From contig NZ_LMRF01000001.1 of NCBI RefSeq assembly GCF_001424755.1, positions 1,298,205 to 1,362,204 of the forward strand: a stretch of DNA of 64,000 nucleotides, given 5' to 3'. The translations under genes were made by a program, and so were the position numbers. Shown here piece by piece: positions 32,739 through 42,334 of this stretch. Below the pieces are notes generated by a model that saw only the letters and a list, made by a program, of their open reading frames with translations, ran no database searches and was not told the origin of the DNA. The first letter of the stretch is position 1; each line of letters begins with the position of its first letter. The DNA comes from Marmoricola sp. Leaf446. Its GTDB lineage: Bacteria; Actinomycetota; Actinomycetes; Propionibacteriales; Nocardioidaceae.

Positions 32739-34187
32739 ATGACTGACGAGCGCCTGGCCAAGACCGTCTCCTCGGCGTACGACGCCGCCCTCGAGGTCAT
32801 CGCCTCGGTGGAGCCGCGTGTGGCGCAGGCCACACGTCAGGAGCTCGCCGACCAGCGGGGCTCGCTCAAGCTGATCGCCTCGGAGAACTACGCCTCGCCG
32901 GCCACGCTGCTCACGATGGGCACCTGGTTCAGCGACAAGTACGCCGAGGGCACCGTCGGACACCGCTTCTACGCCGCCTGCCAGAACGTCGACACCGTCG
33001 AGTCGCTGGCCGCCGAGCACGCCCGCGAGCTGTTCGGCGCGCCGTACGCCTACGCGCAGCCGCACTCCGGCATCGACGCCAACCTGGTCGCCTTCTGGTC
33101 GATCCTCGCCAACCGCGTCGAGACGCCCACGCTGCAGCGGCTCGGTGCCAAGAACGTCAACGAGCTGACCGAGGAGGACTGGGAGACGCTGCGCCACGAG
33201 TTCGGCAACCAGCGCCTGCTGGGCATGTCGCTCGACGCCGGCGGTCACCTGACCCACGGCTTCCGGCCCAACATCAGCGGCAAGATGTTCCACCAGCAGC
33301 AGTACGGCACCGACCCCGAGACCGGGCTGCTCGACTACGACGTGGTGCGGGCCAAGGCCCAGGAGTTCCGTCCCCTGGTGCTGGTGGCCGGCTACTCGGC
33401 GTACCCCCGGCGGGTGGACTTCGCGAAGATGCGCGAGATCGCCGACGAGGTCGGCGCGGTGCTCATGGTCGACATGGCCCACTTCGCCGGCCTGGTCGCC
33501 GGCAAGGTGTTCACCGGCGACGAGGACCCGGTGCCGCACGCCCACATCGTCACCACCACCACCCACAAGTCGCTGCGCGGCCCGCGCGGCGGCCTCGTGC
33601 TGGCGCAGGAGGAGTTCGCGGCCGACGTCGACCGCGGCTGCCCGATGGTGCTCGGCGGACCGCTGTCGCACGTGATGGCGGCCAAGGCCGTGGCCCTGGC
33701 CGAGGCGCGGCAGCCGGAGTTCCGCACCTACGCCCAGAACATCGCCGACAACGCCAAGTCGCTCGCCGAGGGGTTCCTGAGCCGCGGCGCCAGGCTCGTC
33801 ACCGGCGGCACCGACAACCACCTCGTGCTGCTCGACGTCTCCGGCTTCGGCCTCACCGGCCGCCAGGCCGAGTCCGCGCTGCTCGACGCGGGCGTGGTCA
33901 CCAACCGCAACTCCGTCCCCGGCGACCCCAACGGCGCGTGGTACACCTCCGGCATCCGCTTCGGCACCCCGGCGCTGACCACCCGCGGCTTCGGCCACGA
34001 GGAGTTCGACACCGTCGCCGACCTGGTGGTCGAGGTGCTGTCGAAGACCCAGCCCGGCACCACCAAGGCCGGTGGCCCGTCGAAGGCGACGTACGCCACC
34101 GAGGACGGCGTCGCCGACCGCGTCAAGGACCGCGCCTCGGAGATGCTCGACCGCCACCCGCTCTACCCGGGCCTCCAGCTCTCCTGA
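32739..34187 (+). CDS. glyA: Serine hydroxymethyltransferase (long actinobacterial form)
   Basis: A 482-aa PLP enzyme that interconverts serine + tetrahydrofolate and glycine + 5,10-methylene-THF. [11 protein letters not shown] is at about residues 45-55, the PLP-binding Lys277 lies in [17 protein letters not shown], and [14 protein letters not shown] is near the C-terminus. It is about 60 residues longer than the E. coli enzyme because of an insertion around residues 125-165 ([24 protein letters not shown] region), seen in some actinobacterial GlyA. The start is supported by the leaderless promoter. It is divergent from the sulfur operon; serine is the precursor of cysteine, so shared control is plausible. 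Confidence 0.95.
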   Translation: MTDERLAKTVSSAYDAALEVIASVEPRVAQATRQELADQRGSLKLIASENYASPATLLTMGTWFSDKYAEGTVGHRFYAACQNVDTVESLAAEHARELFGAPYAYAQPHSGIDANLVAFWSILANRVETPTLQRLGAKNVNELTEEDWETLRHEFGNQRLLGMSLDAGGHLTHGFRPNISGKMFHQQQYGTDPETGLLDYDVVRAKAQEFRPLVLVAGYSAYPRRVDFAKMREIADEVGAVLMVDMAHFAGLVAGKVFTGDEDPVPHAHIVTTTTHKSLRGPRGGLVLAQEEFAADVDRGCPMVLGGPLSHVMAAKAVALAEARQPEFRTYAQNIADNAKSLAEGFLSRGARLVTGGTDNHLVLLDVSGFGLTGRQAESALLDAGVVTNRNSVPGDPNGAWYTSGIRFGTPALTTRGFGHEEFDTVADLVVEVLSKTQPGTTKAGGPSKATYATEDGVADRVKDRASEMLDRHPLYPGLQLS

Positions 34188-34213
34188 CCGCGACCGGGCA
34201 GCTCTGCTGAGGC

Positions 34214-34900
34214 TCAGCGCTTCCAGCCGTAGGCCACCTCGGGGCGGCCCGCGCCGCCGTAGCGAGGTCGTCGCTCGACCGCGCCGTCGTCGGCGAGGTG
34301 CTCGAGGTAGCGGCGGGCGGTGACGCGGGAGACGCCGACGGCCTGGGCGACCTCGGAGGCCGACATCGGGGAGGGCGTACGCCGGAGCACGTCGGTCACC
34401 TGCCGCAGCGAGTCCGGGCTCATCCCCTTAGGCAGCGACGACCCGGTGCCCCGGGCGCGGAGAGCGCCGAAGAGCTGGTCGACGTCGTCCTGCACCACGT
34501 CGTCGGCGGTCTCGCGGAGCTGCTCGCGGTAGGCGGCGTACTGCTCCAGCTTGGTGCGGAACGCCGCGAACGAGAACGGCTTGAGCAGGTAGAGCACGAC
34601 CCCCTGCGAGACCGCCCGCCGCACGACGTCGCTGTCGCGCGCCGAGGTGACCGCGATGACGTCGCACAGGTGGCCGGCCGCCCGGATCCGCTGGAGCAGC
34701 CCCAGGCCGTGGCCGTCGGGCAGGTGCATGTCGAGCAGCACGAGGTCGACCTCGCCGGGGCGGGAGTCGAGCAGCCGCATCGCCTCGCCGGCCGAGCGAG
34801 CGACGCCGGCGAGGTCGAACCCCGCCACCCTCCCGACGTACGCCGCGTGGGCCTCGGCCGCGATCTCCTCGTCCTCGACGACGAGCACCCGGACGCTCAC
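34214..34900 (-). CDS. CitB/DcuR-type response regulator
   Basis: A 228-aa regulator. The receiver domain (about residues 1-120) has VVEDEE, phosphoacceptor Asp in VDLVLLDMHLPDGHGL (about residue 57) and the KPF lysine motif. A linker follows, and the C-terminal helix-turn-helix is SASEVAQAVGVSRVTARRYLEHL, typical of the DcuR/CitB family. The GTG at 34900 overlaps the kinase stop by 4 nt (GTGA). With the divergent dicarboxylate symporter gene this is most likely a C4-dicarboxylate/citrate sensing system that activates transport. Confidence 0.9.
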   Translation of the reverse strand: MSVRVLVVEDEEIAAEAHAAYVGRVAGFDLAGVARSAGEAMRLLDSRPGEVDLVLLDMHLPDGHGLGLLQRIRAAGHLCDVIAVTSARDSDVVRRAVSQGVVLYLLKPFSFAAFRTKLEQYAAYREQLRETADDVVQDDVDQLFGALRARGTGSSLPKGMSPDSLRQVTDVLRRTPSPMSASEVAQAVGVSRVTARRYLEHLADDGAVERRPRYGGAGRPEVAYGWKR

Positions 34901-36486
34901 GAGGGCGGCCCCAGCGTCACGGTGAACCGCGCCCCGCCCAGGTCGGAGGAGTCGACCTCGACGCGGCCGCCGTGGCGCCGCGCGACCTGGCCGACGAGCG
35001 CCAGCCCCAGCCCCCGGCCCTCGACCGCCTTGGTCGACCAGCCGCGCTCGAGCACCCGCTCCGCGTCCTGGGGAGGTACGCCGGGCCCGCTGTCGTCGAC
35101 CTCCACGAGCAGCCCCGCCCCGCGGTCCTCCAGCCGCAGCCGCACCTGGCGGCGCTCGGACTCCGCCACCGCGTCGAGGGCGTTGTCGATCAGGTTGCCC
35201 ACCACCGTGACCAGCTCGCGCGACGGCACGGCCACCTCGGCCCCCACGGACCCGGTGAGCCGCAGCTCGACGCCCTGCTCGGCGGCCTGGGCGGTCTTGC
35301 CGAGCAGCAGCGCCGCCAGCGCGGGCTCCTCCACCGCCCCGACCACCTCGTCGGCGAGCGCCTGGGCCACGGCGAGCTCCTCGGTGGCGAAGTCGACGGC
35401 CTCCTCGTGGCGGCCGAGCTCGATCAGGCCGACCACAGTGTGCAGCCGGTTGGCCGCCTCGTGGTTCTGCGCCCGCAGCGACGCGGTCAGGCCGCGCACC
35501 AGGTCGAGCTCGCCGGTGACCGACTGCAGCTCGGTGCGGTCGCGCACCGTCACGACCGCGCCGACCTCGGCGCCGCCCCAGTAGGCGGGGGCCGAGCTGA
35601 TCACCAGCACCTGGTCGCGCAGCACGTAGAGGTGGTCGCTCTCGGCCACCCGGCCGCGCGCCGCCTCGACCATCGCCGGCGGGAGCCCGAGGTCGTCGAA
35701 GCGCCGGCCGACCACGTCGTCGGGCAGCCCGAGCAGCCGCCGCGCCTCGTCGTTGACCAGCTGCACCCGGCCGGCCTCGTCGAGCAGCACCAGCCCCTCG
35801 CGGACGGCGTGCAGCACGGCCCGGTAGTACTCGTACATCCGGGTGATCTCGCGCTCGCCCATCCCGTGGGTCTGGCGCCGCAGCCGCCGGGAGATCAGCC
35901 AGGCGCCGACCAGCCCCACCACCAGCGCCCCCAGCGCCGCGAGCCCGATCGAGGGCAGGTCGTCGAGCAGCTGCTGCTGGATCCGGTCGAGCGTGATGCC
36001 GACCGAGACCAGCGCGACCACGCGGCCGGCGTCCTCGACGGGCACGACCGCCCTCACCGAGGGGCCGAGCGTGCCGGCGTACTCCTGGGTGAAGGGGCGT
36101 CCCTCCGGCGCGGTGCCGAGGTCGCCGATGAACCTCTCCCCGATGCGGTCCGGGTCGGGGTGGGTGTAGCGGGTGCGGTCCAGGGCCATCACCACCACGA
36201 AGTCGGTGTCGGTGTCGGCGCGCACCTCCTCGGCGTACGGCTGCAGCGTCCGCGACGGGTCGGCCCCCACCACGGCCGTGCGCACGGTGGGGGAGTCCGC
36301 CAGCGACTCCGCGACCGCCAGGGCCTGGTCGCGGGACTCCGCCCGGACGTCGCGGCGGGCGTCGACCGCGGCGAGCGCGACCGCGCTCACCACCAGCACG
36401 ACCACGACGAGCACCTGGAGCAGCAGGATCTGCCGGGCCACGGGGGAGTCCCGGGGACCGCCGCGCCGTGCCATGCGCCGCATCAT
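34897..36486 (-). CDS. CitA/DcuS-type sensor histidine kinase
   Basis: About 529 aa. Helix 1 (about residues 15-40) is followed by an extracytoplasmic PDC/sCache-type domain with the family features FVVVMALDRTRYTHPDPDRIGERF and GRPFTQEYAGTLGPSVRAVVPV. Helix 2 lies near residues 185-210, a cytoplasmic PAS domain follows, and the non-canonical H box is LRAQNHEAANRLHTVVGLIELG. The ATPase domain has NLIDNALDAV, DSGPGV and GRGLGLALV. The ligand is probably a C4-dicarboxylate or citrate. The start is uncertain among ATG 36486, 36483 and 36474; none has a strong ribosome-binding site. Confidence 0.9.
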   Translation of the reverse strand: MMRRMARRGGPRDSPVARQILLLQVLVVVVLVVSAVALAAVDARRDVRAESRDQALAVAESLADSPTVRTAVVGADPSRTLQPYAEEVRADTDTDFVVVMALDRTRYTHPDPDRIGERFIGDLGTAPEGRPFTQEYAGTLGPSVRAVVPVEDAGRVVALVSVGITLDRIQQQLLDDLPSIGLAALGALVVGLVGAWLISRRLRRQTHGMGEREITRMYEYYRAVLHAVREGLVLLDEAGRVQLVNDEARRLLGLPDDVVGRRFDDLGLPPAMVEAARGRVAESDHLYVLRDQVLVISSAPAYWGGAEVGAVVTVRDRTELQSVTGELDLVRGLTASLRAQNHEAANRLHTVVGLIELGRHEEAVDFATEELAVAQALADEVVGAVEEPALAALLLGKTAQAAEQGVELRLTGSVGAEVAVPSRELVTVVGNLIDNALDAVAESERRQVRLRLEDRGAGLLVEVDDSGPGVPPQDAERVLERGWSTKAVEGRGLGLALVGQVARRHGGRVEVDSSDLGGARFTVTLGPPS

Positions 36487-36560
36487 GCCGTACGCCGCGC
36501 CCCACGCCGCCGCGCCAACCACGGCCGGGGTCCCACCCGGTGAACACAACCTACGAAAGG

Positions 36561-36574
36561 GTGACGGCAGTCAC
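36561..36574. promoter_or_regulatory. Crp-type palindrome between the two-component operon and symporter
   Basis: GTGACGGCAGTCAC fits GTGA-N6-TCAC, the core of actinobacterial Crp/GlxR sites. It is in the divergent region, 68 bases before the symporter start. A carbon-source response would suit a dicarboxylate transporter; the assignment is inferred. Confidence 0.45.
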
Positions 36575-36641
36575 AGGGGGTCGCAGGATGTGGTGCAGGG
36601 CACACGCCTGTCACGCCGCACGACCGAGAGCCGGAGGACGC

Positions 36642-38048
36642 ATGAGCAGCACGGACACCCAGGGGACGACGGTCAAGAAGGACCGCACCCACTACCTGTA
36701 CATCGCGGTGATCGTCGCCGTGGTGCTCGGCGTCATCGTCGGCTTCGTCGCACCCGACTTCGCGGTGAAGCTGAAGTGGATCGGCGAGACCTTCGTGGCG
36801 CTGGTCAAGATGATGATCCAGCCGGTCATCTTCTGCACGCTCGTGATCGGCGTCGGCTCGGTCCGCAGCGCCGCCAGCGTCGGCAAGGTCGGCGGGCTCG
36901 CGCTGGCCTACTTCCTGACGATGTCGACCTTCGCCCTGGCCATCGGCCTGGTCGTCGGCAACCTCATCGACCCGGGCGAGGGCCTCAACCTGACCGACGA
37001 GACCGCGGGCGTCGGCGCCGAGCAGGCCGCGGGCGCCGGCTCCACCACGGAGTTCATCACCGGCATCGTGCCCGACTCGCTGTTCTCCTCGCTGACCTCC
37101 GGCGAGGTGCTGCAGACGCTGTTCGTCGCGCTGCTGGTCGGGTTCGCGCTGCAGGCCATGGGTCGCTCCGGCGAGCCCATCCTGCGGGGCATCGGCCACC
37201 TCCAGCGCCTGGTGTTCCGCGTGCTCGCGATGGTGATGTGGGTCGCGCCGATCGGTGCGTTCGGCGCCATCGCCGCCGTCGTCGGCGAGACCGGCCTCGA
37301 CGCGCTGAAGAGCCTGGCCGTGCTGATGGGCGCGTTCTACCTGACCTGCTTCATCTTCGTCTTCGGCGTCCTCGGCACGATCCTCAAGCTGGTCACCGGG
37401 GTCAACATCCTGAGCCTGTTCAAGTACCTCGCCCGCGAGTTCCTCCTCATCGTCTCGACCTCCTCCTCGGAGTCCGCGCTGCCGCGGGTCATCGCCAAGA
37501 TGGAGCACGCCGGCGTCGACAAGACCACGGTGGGCGTGGTCATCCCGACCGGCTACTCCTTCAACCTCGACGGCACCGCGATCTACCTGACGATGGCCTC
37601 GATCTTCATCGCCGACGCGCTCGGCAAGCCGCTGTCGATCGGCGAGCAGATCTCGCTGCTGGTCTTCATGGTCATCGCCTCCAAGGGCGCGGCGGGCGTC
37701 TCCGGCGCCGGTCTGGCCACCCTGGCCGGCGGCCTGTCCTCGCACCGGCCCGAGCTGCTCGACGGCGTCGGCCTCATCGTCGGCATCGACCGGTTCATGT
37801 CCGAGGCCCGCGCGGTCACCAACTTCGCCGGCAACGGCGTCGCCACGGTCCTGGTGGGCCACTGGACCGGCACGCTGAACCGCGAGCGGCTCGACCAGGT
37901 GCTCGCCGGCCACGCGCCGTTCGACGAGATGACGATGCTCGACGACGACCACTCCGAGGGCGACCGCGCCCGGGAGATCGACCCGGAGGGCACCACCGCG
38001 AGCACCACCGCGAGCACCACCAGCGGGAGCTCCACCACCACCCCCTGA
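36642..38048 (+). CDS. Dicarboxylate/amino-acid:cation symporter (DAACS, DctA-like)
   Basis: A 468-aa transporter with eight predicted helices and two re-entrant hairpins. The serine-rich motif VSTSSSESALPRVI (about residue 275) and the substrate-site motif GYSFNLDGTAIYLTMA (about residue 305) are hallmarks. The C-terminal GIDRFMSEARAVTNFAGNGVATVLV contributes the conserved Asp/Arg/Asn residues. The tail is hydrophilic and Ser/Thr-rich. The ATG at 36642 follows CCGGAGGACGC. The divergent CitA/DcuS-type system supports C4-dicarboxylate rather than glutamate uptake. Confidence 0.93.
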   Translation: MSSTDTQGTTVKKDRTHYLYIAVIVAVVLGVIVGFVAPDFAVKLKWIGETFVALVKMMIQPVIFCTLVIGVGSVRSAASVGKVGGLALAYFLTMSTFALAIGLVVGNLIDPGEGLNLTDETAGVGAEQAAGAGSTTEFITGIVPDSLFSSLTSGEVLQTLFVALLVGFALQAMGRSGEPILRGIGHLQRLVFRVLAMVMWVAPIGAFGAIAAVVGETGLDALKSLAVLMGAFYLTCFIFVFGVLGTILKLVTGVNILSLFKYLAREFLLIVSTSSSESALPRVIAKMEHAGVDKTTVGVVIPTGYSFNLDGTAIYLTMASIFIADALGKPLSIGEQISLLVFMVIASKGAAGVSGAGLATLAGGLSSHRPELLDGVGLIVGIDRFMSEARAVTNFAGNGVATVLVGHWTGTLNRERLDQVLAGHAPFDEMTMLDDDHSEGDRAREIDPEGTTASTTASTTSGSSTTTP

Positions 38049-38066
38049 GCACGGCACCGGCACCCC

Positions 38067-38100
38067 GGGCCCTGGTCCGCCGCGAGGCGGGTCAGGGCCC
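38067..38100. terminator. Nested hairpin between the symporter and kinase genes
   Basis: Outer arms GGGCCCTG / CAGGGCCC (8 bp) and inner arms CCGCC / GGCGG (5 bp, GCGA loop) are joined by GT on each side. The right arm contains the stop codon of the convergent kinase gene. Confidence 0.65.
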
Positions 38101-39309
38101 GTCGTGCGTCCCGGTGCGGTCCAGCAGGTCCAGGCTGTACGCCGCGAGCACGGCGCGCTGCCGGGCGAGGTCCACCAGCGCCGGGGTCGGCTCCGAGCCG
38201 AGGTGCTCGAACGGCAGCGACGACAGGCCGGCGTACAGCACCAGCTGCAGCGCGTGGGCGCGGCGCACCACCTCGGTGGGGGTGTCGTCGCCCTCGGCCC
38301 GCAGCCCGGTGACGTAGGCCGCGAGGCAGGCCTCGTCGCGCGTGGCCAGGGACTCCAGGTCCTCGGCGCAGTGGCCGGTCTGGACCTCGCCGACGAGGAG
38401 TTGGGCCAGGTCGAAGCCGACCGGTGCCGCGCCGAAGAAGCCGTAGTCGATGAGCACGAACCCCTCGACCCCCGGCGAGGTGAGCAGGTTGTGGGGGCAG
38501 GCGTCGCCGTGGGCGGCCAGCAGCGGCACGGCGGCCAGCTCGGCGGTCAGCGCCTCGGCCCGGCGGGCGGCGTCGCGCAGGCGCTCGCGCACCTCGTCGA
38601 AGGGTCCGGCCAGCAGCGGGTGCTCCCACAGCCCGTCGTCTAGGAGGGCGGGGAGCACCTGCCCCGCCAGGCGCCCGTGGAGGTAGCTCCACACCGACAG
38701 GCCGTGGCCGACCCGGGACGCGGCCTCGCGCACCGCGGGGCTCGCGGCCAGCCGGCCCAGCAGGTGGGCCGCGGACACGTAACGCTCCAGCCCCCAGGTC
38801 CCGAGGCGCGTCGCCACCTCCGGCAGCCAGACCGCGGCCGACAGCTCGTCGAGGTCCTCGACCAGCAGCGCGCGCGGCATCGCCAGACCCTCGGGCAGCC
38901 GGGCGCCGAGGTCGGAGCGGTAGGCGAGCGGCTCGGTGCGCCAGGGCAGCCCCGCCGCCGCCAGCTCCCGCATCTCCGGCGGCACGGCCGCGAAGGCGGG
39001 GTGCCGGCTCCAGCACTGCACCTGCTTGACGAAGACCGACCACGGCCGGACCGCGTCCGTGTCCGATCCGGGGCCCCCGTTAGTCGAGCCCGTCGAGACC
39101 ACCGCCTCGCCCCGCACCCAGTGCCGGGCGGCGGTCGTGATCGCGTCCAGCTCGTAGTCCACCGGGTCGACCGTGACCCCGCGCAGCCGGACGTGGCCGG
39201 GCGGCTCGCCCAGCAGGGCGGCCACGAGCCCGGTCAGCGTGTCCGCGTCCACGGCGGCGGGGCCGAGGGCCTCCAGCGCGTCGGCAGCAGGGGCGGTGGT
39301 GTGGGCCAT
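38092..39309 (-). CDS. Aminoglycoside-phosphotransferase-like kinase
   Basis: A 405-aa protein of the APH/choline-kinase-like superfamily. An N-lobe with VFVKQVQCW (ATP-contacting Lys) is followed by a long C-lobe with the catalytic loop LLAAHGDACPHNLLTS (about residue 290) and the metal-binding VLIDYGFFGAAPVGFDLAQLL. Between the lobes is a helical region. Substrate is unknown; resistance should not be assumed. CGGAGGTCGTC upstream supports the ATG at 39309. It is divergent from a MarR-type regulator across 52 bases, so the regulator may control it. Confidence 0.8.
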   Translation of the reverse strand: MAHTTAPAADALEALGPAAVDADTLTGLVAALLGEPPGHVRLRGVTVDPVDYELDAITTAARHWVRGEAVVSTGSTNGGPGSDTDAVRPWSVFVKQVQCWSRHPAFAAVPPEMRELAAAGLPWRTEPLAYRSDLGARLPEGLAMPRALLVEDLDELSAAVWLPEVATRLGTWGLERYVSAAHLLGRLAASPAVREAASRVGHGLSVWSYLHGRLAGQVLPALLDDGLWEHPLLAGPFDEVRERLRDAARRAEALTAELAAVPLLAAHGDACPHNLLTSPGVEGFVLIDYGFFGAAPVGFDLAQLLVGEVQTGHCAEDLESLATRDEACLAAYVTGLRAEGDDTPTEVVRRAHALQLVLYAGLSSLPFEHLGSEPTPALVDLARQRAVLAAYSLDLLDRTGTHDGP

Positions 39310-39344
39310 GACGACCTCCGATCGGCAGGCGGCTCTACCACCTC

Positions 39345-39360
39345 GAAGGTAAACTTGCTT
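39345..39360. promoter_or_regulatory. MarR gene promoter and operator-like sequence
   Basis: TAAACT (39350-39355) is a TANNNT -10 box ending 6 nt before the ATG at 39362, predicting a leaderless message. It is embedded in the imperfect palindrome AAGGTAAACTTGCTT, a plausible autoregulatory site, between two divergent genes. Confidence 0.45.
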
Positions 39361-39361
39361 T

Positions 39362-39850
39362 ATGAACTCGGTCAAGGGCATTCCGCCGCGAGGGGAGTGG
39401 CACGCCGCGCTGCTCCTCGGTCAGCTGTTCCGGCGGCTGGGTGAGGCCTTCGGCGCGGGGCCGGGCCTGCGGCAGTCGCAGCTGCGCGTGGTCTCGGCCG
39501 TGCCGGCGGAGGGGATCAGCGTCACCGACCTCGCCCGGCGGGTGGGGATGACCAAGCAGGGCTGCGGGCAGTTCGTCAGCGTGCTCGTCGACTCCGGCCA
39601 CCTGGTGGTCGATCCCCGCCAGGACGACCGGCGCGTCCGCGTGGTGCGGCGTACGACGGAGGGGGAGCGGGCGACGCACGCGGCCCGCGACCGCGTCCTG
39701 GAGCTGGAGGAGGCGTGGGCGGCCCAGGTCGGGCCGGAGCGCTACCGGGTCTTCCGCGAGGTGCTCGAGGAGGTCGCGACCGGCGTCTGGCGCGCCGACG
39801 CGGCGCCCGGTGCGGCAGCAGCCCCCGGGGCTCAGACCAGCGAGCGGTAG
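39362..39850 (+). CDS. MarR-family transcriptional regulator
   Basis: A 162-aa winged-helix protein. The recognition region is ISVTDLARRVGMTKQGCGQFVSVLVDSGHLVVDPRQDDRRVRVVRRTTEGE (about residues 52-103), including the D-x-R-D/R wing motif of MarR proteins. Helices at both ends form the dimer interface. A single Cys in the recognition helix (KQGCGQF) might be redox-sensitive. The start is fixed by the leaderless promoter. Its last 19 bases overlap the convergent glgA gene. Confidence 0.87.
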   Translation: MNSVKGIPPRGEWHAALLLGQLFRRLGEAFGAGPGLRQSQLRVVSAVPAEGISVTDLARRVGMTKQGCGQFVSVLVDSGHLVVDPRQDDRRVRVVRRTTEGERATHAARDRVLELEEAWAAQVGPERYRVFREVLEEVATGVWRADAAPGAAAAPGAQTSER

Positions 39851-41019
39851 ATCTCCAGCGTCCGTTCGGCGATCGCGGGCCAGCTGAAGTGCTCCTGCGC
39901 CCGGCGCCGCCCGGCGAGGCCGTACGCCGCCGCGCGCTCGGGGTCGCTCACGGCCTCGACCAGCGCGGCGGCGAGGTCCGCGACGTACTGCTCGGGCTGC
40001 AGCGGCGTGCCGGTGCCGTCGGTGGCCTGCTCGATCGGCACCAGCCAGCCCGTCTCCCCGTCGACCACGACCTCGGGGATGCCCCCGGTCGCGGTCGCCA
40101 CCACGGCGGTCTCGCAGGCCATCGCCTCGAGGTTGACGATACCGAGCGGCTCGTAGATCGACGGGCACGCGAAGACGGTCGCCGCCGTCAGCAGCGCCAC
40201 CACGTCGGGCCGGGGCAGCATCTCGGAGATCCAGACCACGCCCTCGCGCTCGGCGGCGAGCCGGTCGACCAGCCCGCGCACCTCGGCCTCGATCTCGGGG
40301 GTGTCCGGCGCTCCCGCGCACAGCACCAGCTGCACGTCGGGCGGCAGCTGGGCGGCGGCGCGCAGGAACAGCGGCAGTCCCTTCTGGCGGGTGATCCGGC
40401 CGACGAAGATCACGCTCGGCCGGTCGGGGTCGACGCCGAGCTCGCGGACGCGGTCGGGGTCGCTCACCGGCTGCCAGTCCTCGGTGTCGATGCCGTTGTG
40501 GACGACCTGGACCCGGGCAGGGTCGATCGCGGGGTAGGCGCGCAGCACGTCCTCGCGCATCGCGGCGCTCACGGCGATCACGGTGTCGGCGGCCTCGTAC
40601 GCCGTCCGCTCGACCCAGCTCGACACGGCGTACCCGCCGCCCAGCTGCTCGGCCTTCCACGGCCGCATCGGCTCCAGGCTGTGCGCCGAGACCACGTGGG
40701 GGACGCCGTGCAGCAGCTTGGCGAGGTGACCGGCCAGGTTGGCGTACCAGGTGTGGGAGTGGACCAGGTCGGTGCCGACGCACCCGCCGACCATCTCCAG
40801 GTCGACGCCCAGCGTGCGGACCGCCGCGTTGGCGTCGGCGAGACCCGCCGGGTCGGCGTACGCCGTCGTGCCGGCCTCGGCGCGCTCCCCGCCGAAGCAG
40901 TGGACGCGGGCGTCGACCCCGTCGACGGCCCGCAGCGCCCGGACCAGCTCGGCCGCGTGGACGCCGGCGCCGCCGTACACCTCGGGCGGGTACTCCCTGG
41001 ACAACACGTCGATGCGCAT
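39832..41019 (-). CDS. glgA: Actinobacterial glycogen synthase / GT4 alpha-glucosyltransferase
   Basis: A 395-aa GT-B enzyme of the GT4 'GlgA/GlgM' type. The N-terminal fold begins DVLSREYPPEVYGGAGVHAAELVRAL, followed by LVHSHTWYANLAGHLAK. The C-terminal half has VIFVGRITRQKGLPLFLRAAAQLP and the donor-binding E-x7-E pattern in CPSIYEPLGIVNLEAMACETAVVATATGGIPEVV (about residues 290-325). In mycobacteria such enzymes use ADP-glucose to make glycogen or maltose-1-phosphate. A TAGGTT -10 box ends 6 nt before the ATG. It is divergent from glgC, which makes the donor. Confidence 0.92.
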   Translation of the reverse strand: MRIDVLSREYPPEVYGGAGVHAAELVRALRAVDGVDARVHCFGGERAEAGTTAYADPAGLADANAAVRTLGVDLEMVGGCVGTDLVHSHTWYANLAGHLAKLLHGVPHVVSAHSLEPMRPWKAEQLGGGYAVSSWVERTAYEAADTVIAVSAAMREDVLRAYPAIDPARVQVVHNGIDTEDWQPVSDPDRVRELGVDPDRPSVIFVGRITRQKGLPLFLRAAAQLPPDVQLVLCAGAPDTPEIEAEVRGLVDRLAAEREGVVWISEMLPRPDVVALLTAATVFACPSIYEPLGIVNLEAMACETAVVATATGGIPEVVVDGETGWLVPIEQATDGTGTPLQPEQYVADLAAALVEAVSDPERAAAYGLAGRRRAQEHFSWPAIAERTLEIYRSLV

Positions 41020-41025
41020 GGCAGC

Positions 41026-41031
41026 AACCTA
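41026..41031 (-). promoter_or_regulatory. -10 box of glgA (leaderless)
   Basis: Minus-strand TAGGTT lies 6 nt upstream of the glgA ATG (GCTGCC between), with no ribosome-binding site. Confidence 0.55.
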
Positions 41032-41058
41032 GTGCGCGTCGGGCGGCGGCGCTCGCGC

Positions 41059-41072
41059 GTGACCGCGGTCAC
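41059..41072. promoter_or_regulatory. Perfect Crp-type palindrome in the glgA/glgC divergent promoter
   Basis: GTGACCGCGGTCAC is a perfect 14-bp palindrome with the GTGA-N6-TCAC core of Crp/GlxR sites. It lies in the spacer just upstream of the glgC -10 box (a repressing position) and upstream of the glgA -35 region. Confidence 0.5.
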
Positions 41073-41075
41073 CCC

Positions 41076-41081
41076 TAGGGT
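41076..41081 (+). promoter_or_regulatory. -10 box of glgC (leaderless)
   Basis: TAGGGT ends 6 nt before the glgC ATG at 41088 (CGAGGC between); the start site should coincide with the start codon. Confidence 0.55.
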
Positions 41082-41087
41082 CGAGGC

Positions 41088-42334
41088 ATGAGTGCATCGT
41101 CGCGGCGCAAGAAGGTCCTGGCCATCGTGCTGGCGGGCGGTGAGGGCAAGCGGCTGATGCCGCTGACCGCCGACCGCGCCAAGCCCGCGGTGCCGTTCGG
41201 CGGCATCTACCGCCTGATCGACTTCGCGCTCTCCAACGTCGTCAACTCCGGCTACCTCCAGGTGGTCGTGCTGACGCAGTACAAGTCGCACAGCCTGGAC
41301 CGCCACGTCACCACCACCTGGCGGATGTCGACGCTGCTCGGCAACTACGTCACGCCGGTGCCGGCGCAGCAGCGGGTCGGCAAGCGGTGGTACCTCGGCA
41401 GCGCCGACGCGATCTTCCAGTCCATGAACCTCCTCGACGACGAGAAGCCCGACATCGTCGTGGTGGTCGGAGCCGACCACGTCTACCGGATGGACTTCTC
41501 GCAGATGGTCGACGCCCACGTCGCCAGCGGCGCGGGCGCCACCGTCGCCGCCATCCGGCAGCCGATCTCGCTGGCCGACCAGTTCGGCGTCATCGACGTC
41601 GACCCCGCGCGCCCCGACCGGATCCGCGCGTTCCTGGAGAAGCCGACGGACCCCACCGGCCTGCCCGACTCGCCCGACGAGGTGCTCGCCTCGATGGGCA
41701 ACTACGTCTTCGACGCCGAGGCGCTGCGCGAGGCGGTCACCCGCGACGCCGAGGACGAGGACTCCAAGCACGACATGGGCGGCGACATCGTCCCGGCCTT
41801 CGTCGCACGGGGCGAGGCGGCGGTCTACGACTACAAGGACAACGACGTGCCCGGCTCCAACGAGCGCGACCGGGGCTACTGGCGCGACGTCGGCACGATG
41901 GGCTCCTACTACGCCGCCCACATGGACCTCGTCGCCCACCTGCCGGTCTTCAACCTCTACAACCAGCAGTGGCCGATCTACACCACCTACGGCCCGCAGC
42001 CGCCCGCCAAGCTGGTCGAGGGCGACGGCATGACGCCCGTGACCGTCTACAACTCGATCCTGTCCCCGGGCGTCGTCGTGACCGGCGGCTCGGTCCGCGA
42101 GTCGGTGCTGTCGCCGTCGGTCCGCGTCGCCTCCGGCGCGCGCGTCGAGGGGTCGGTGCTGCTCAACGGCGTGAGCGTGGGGGAGGGGGCGATCGTCAAG
42201 AACGCCATCCTCGACAAGAACGTCGTGGTCCCGGCCGGGGCCCGGGTCGGCGTCGACCCCGAGGCCGACCGCGCCCGCGGCTTCGTGGTCGAGGACGGCC
42301 TGACCGTGCTCGCCAAGGGGCAGGAGGTCACCTG

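Noticed and set aside
38092-39309. Aminoglycoside resistance gene
   Set aside because: Only the general APH-like kinase motifs are present; substrate cannot be inferred and the context is chromosomal.
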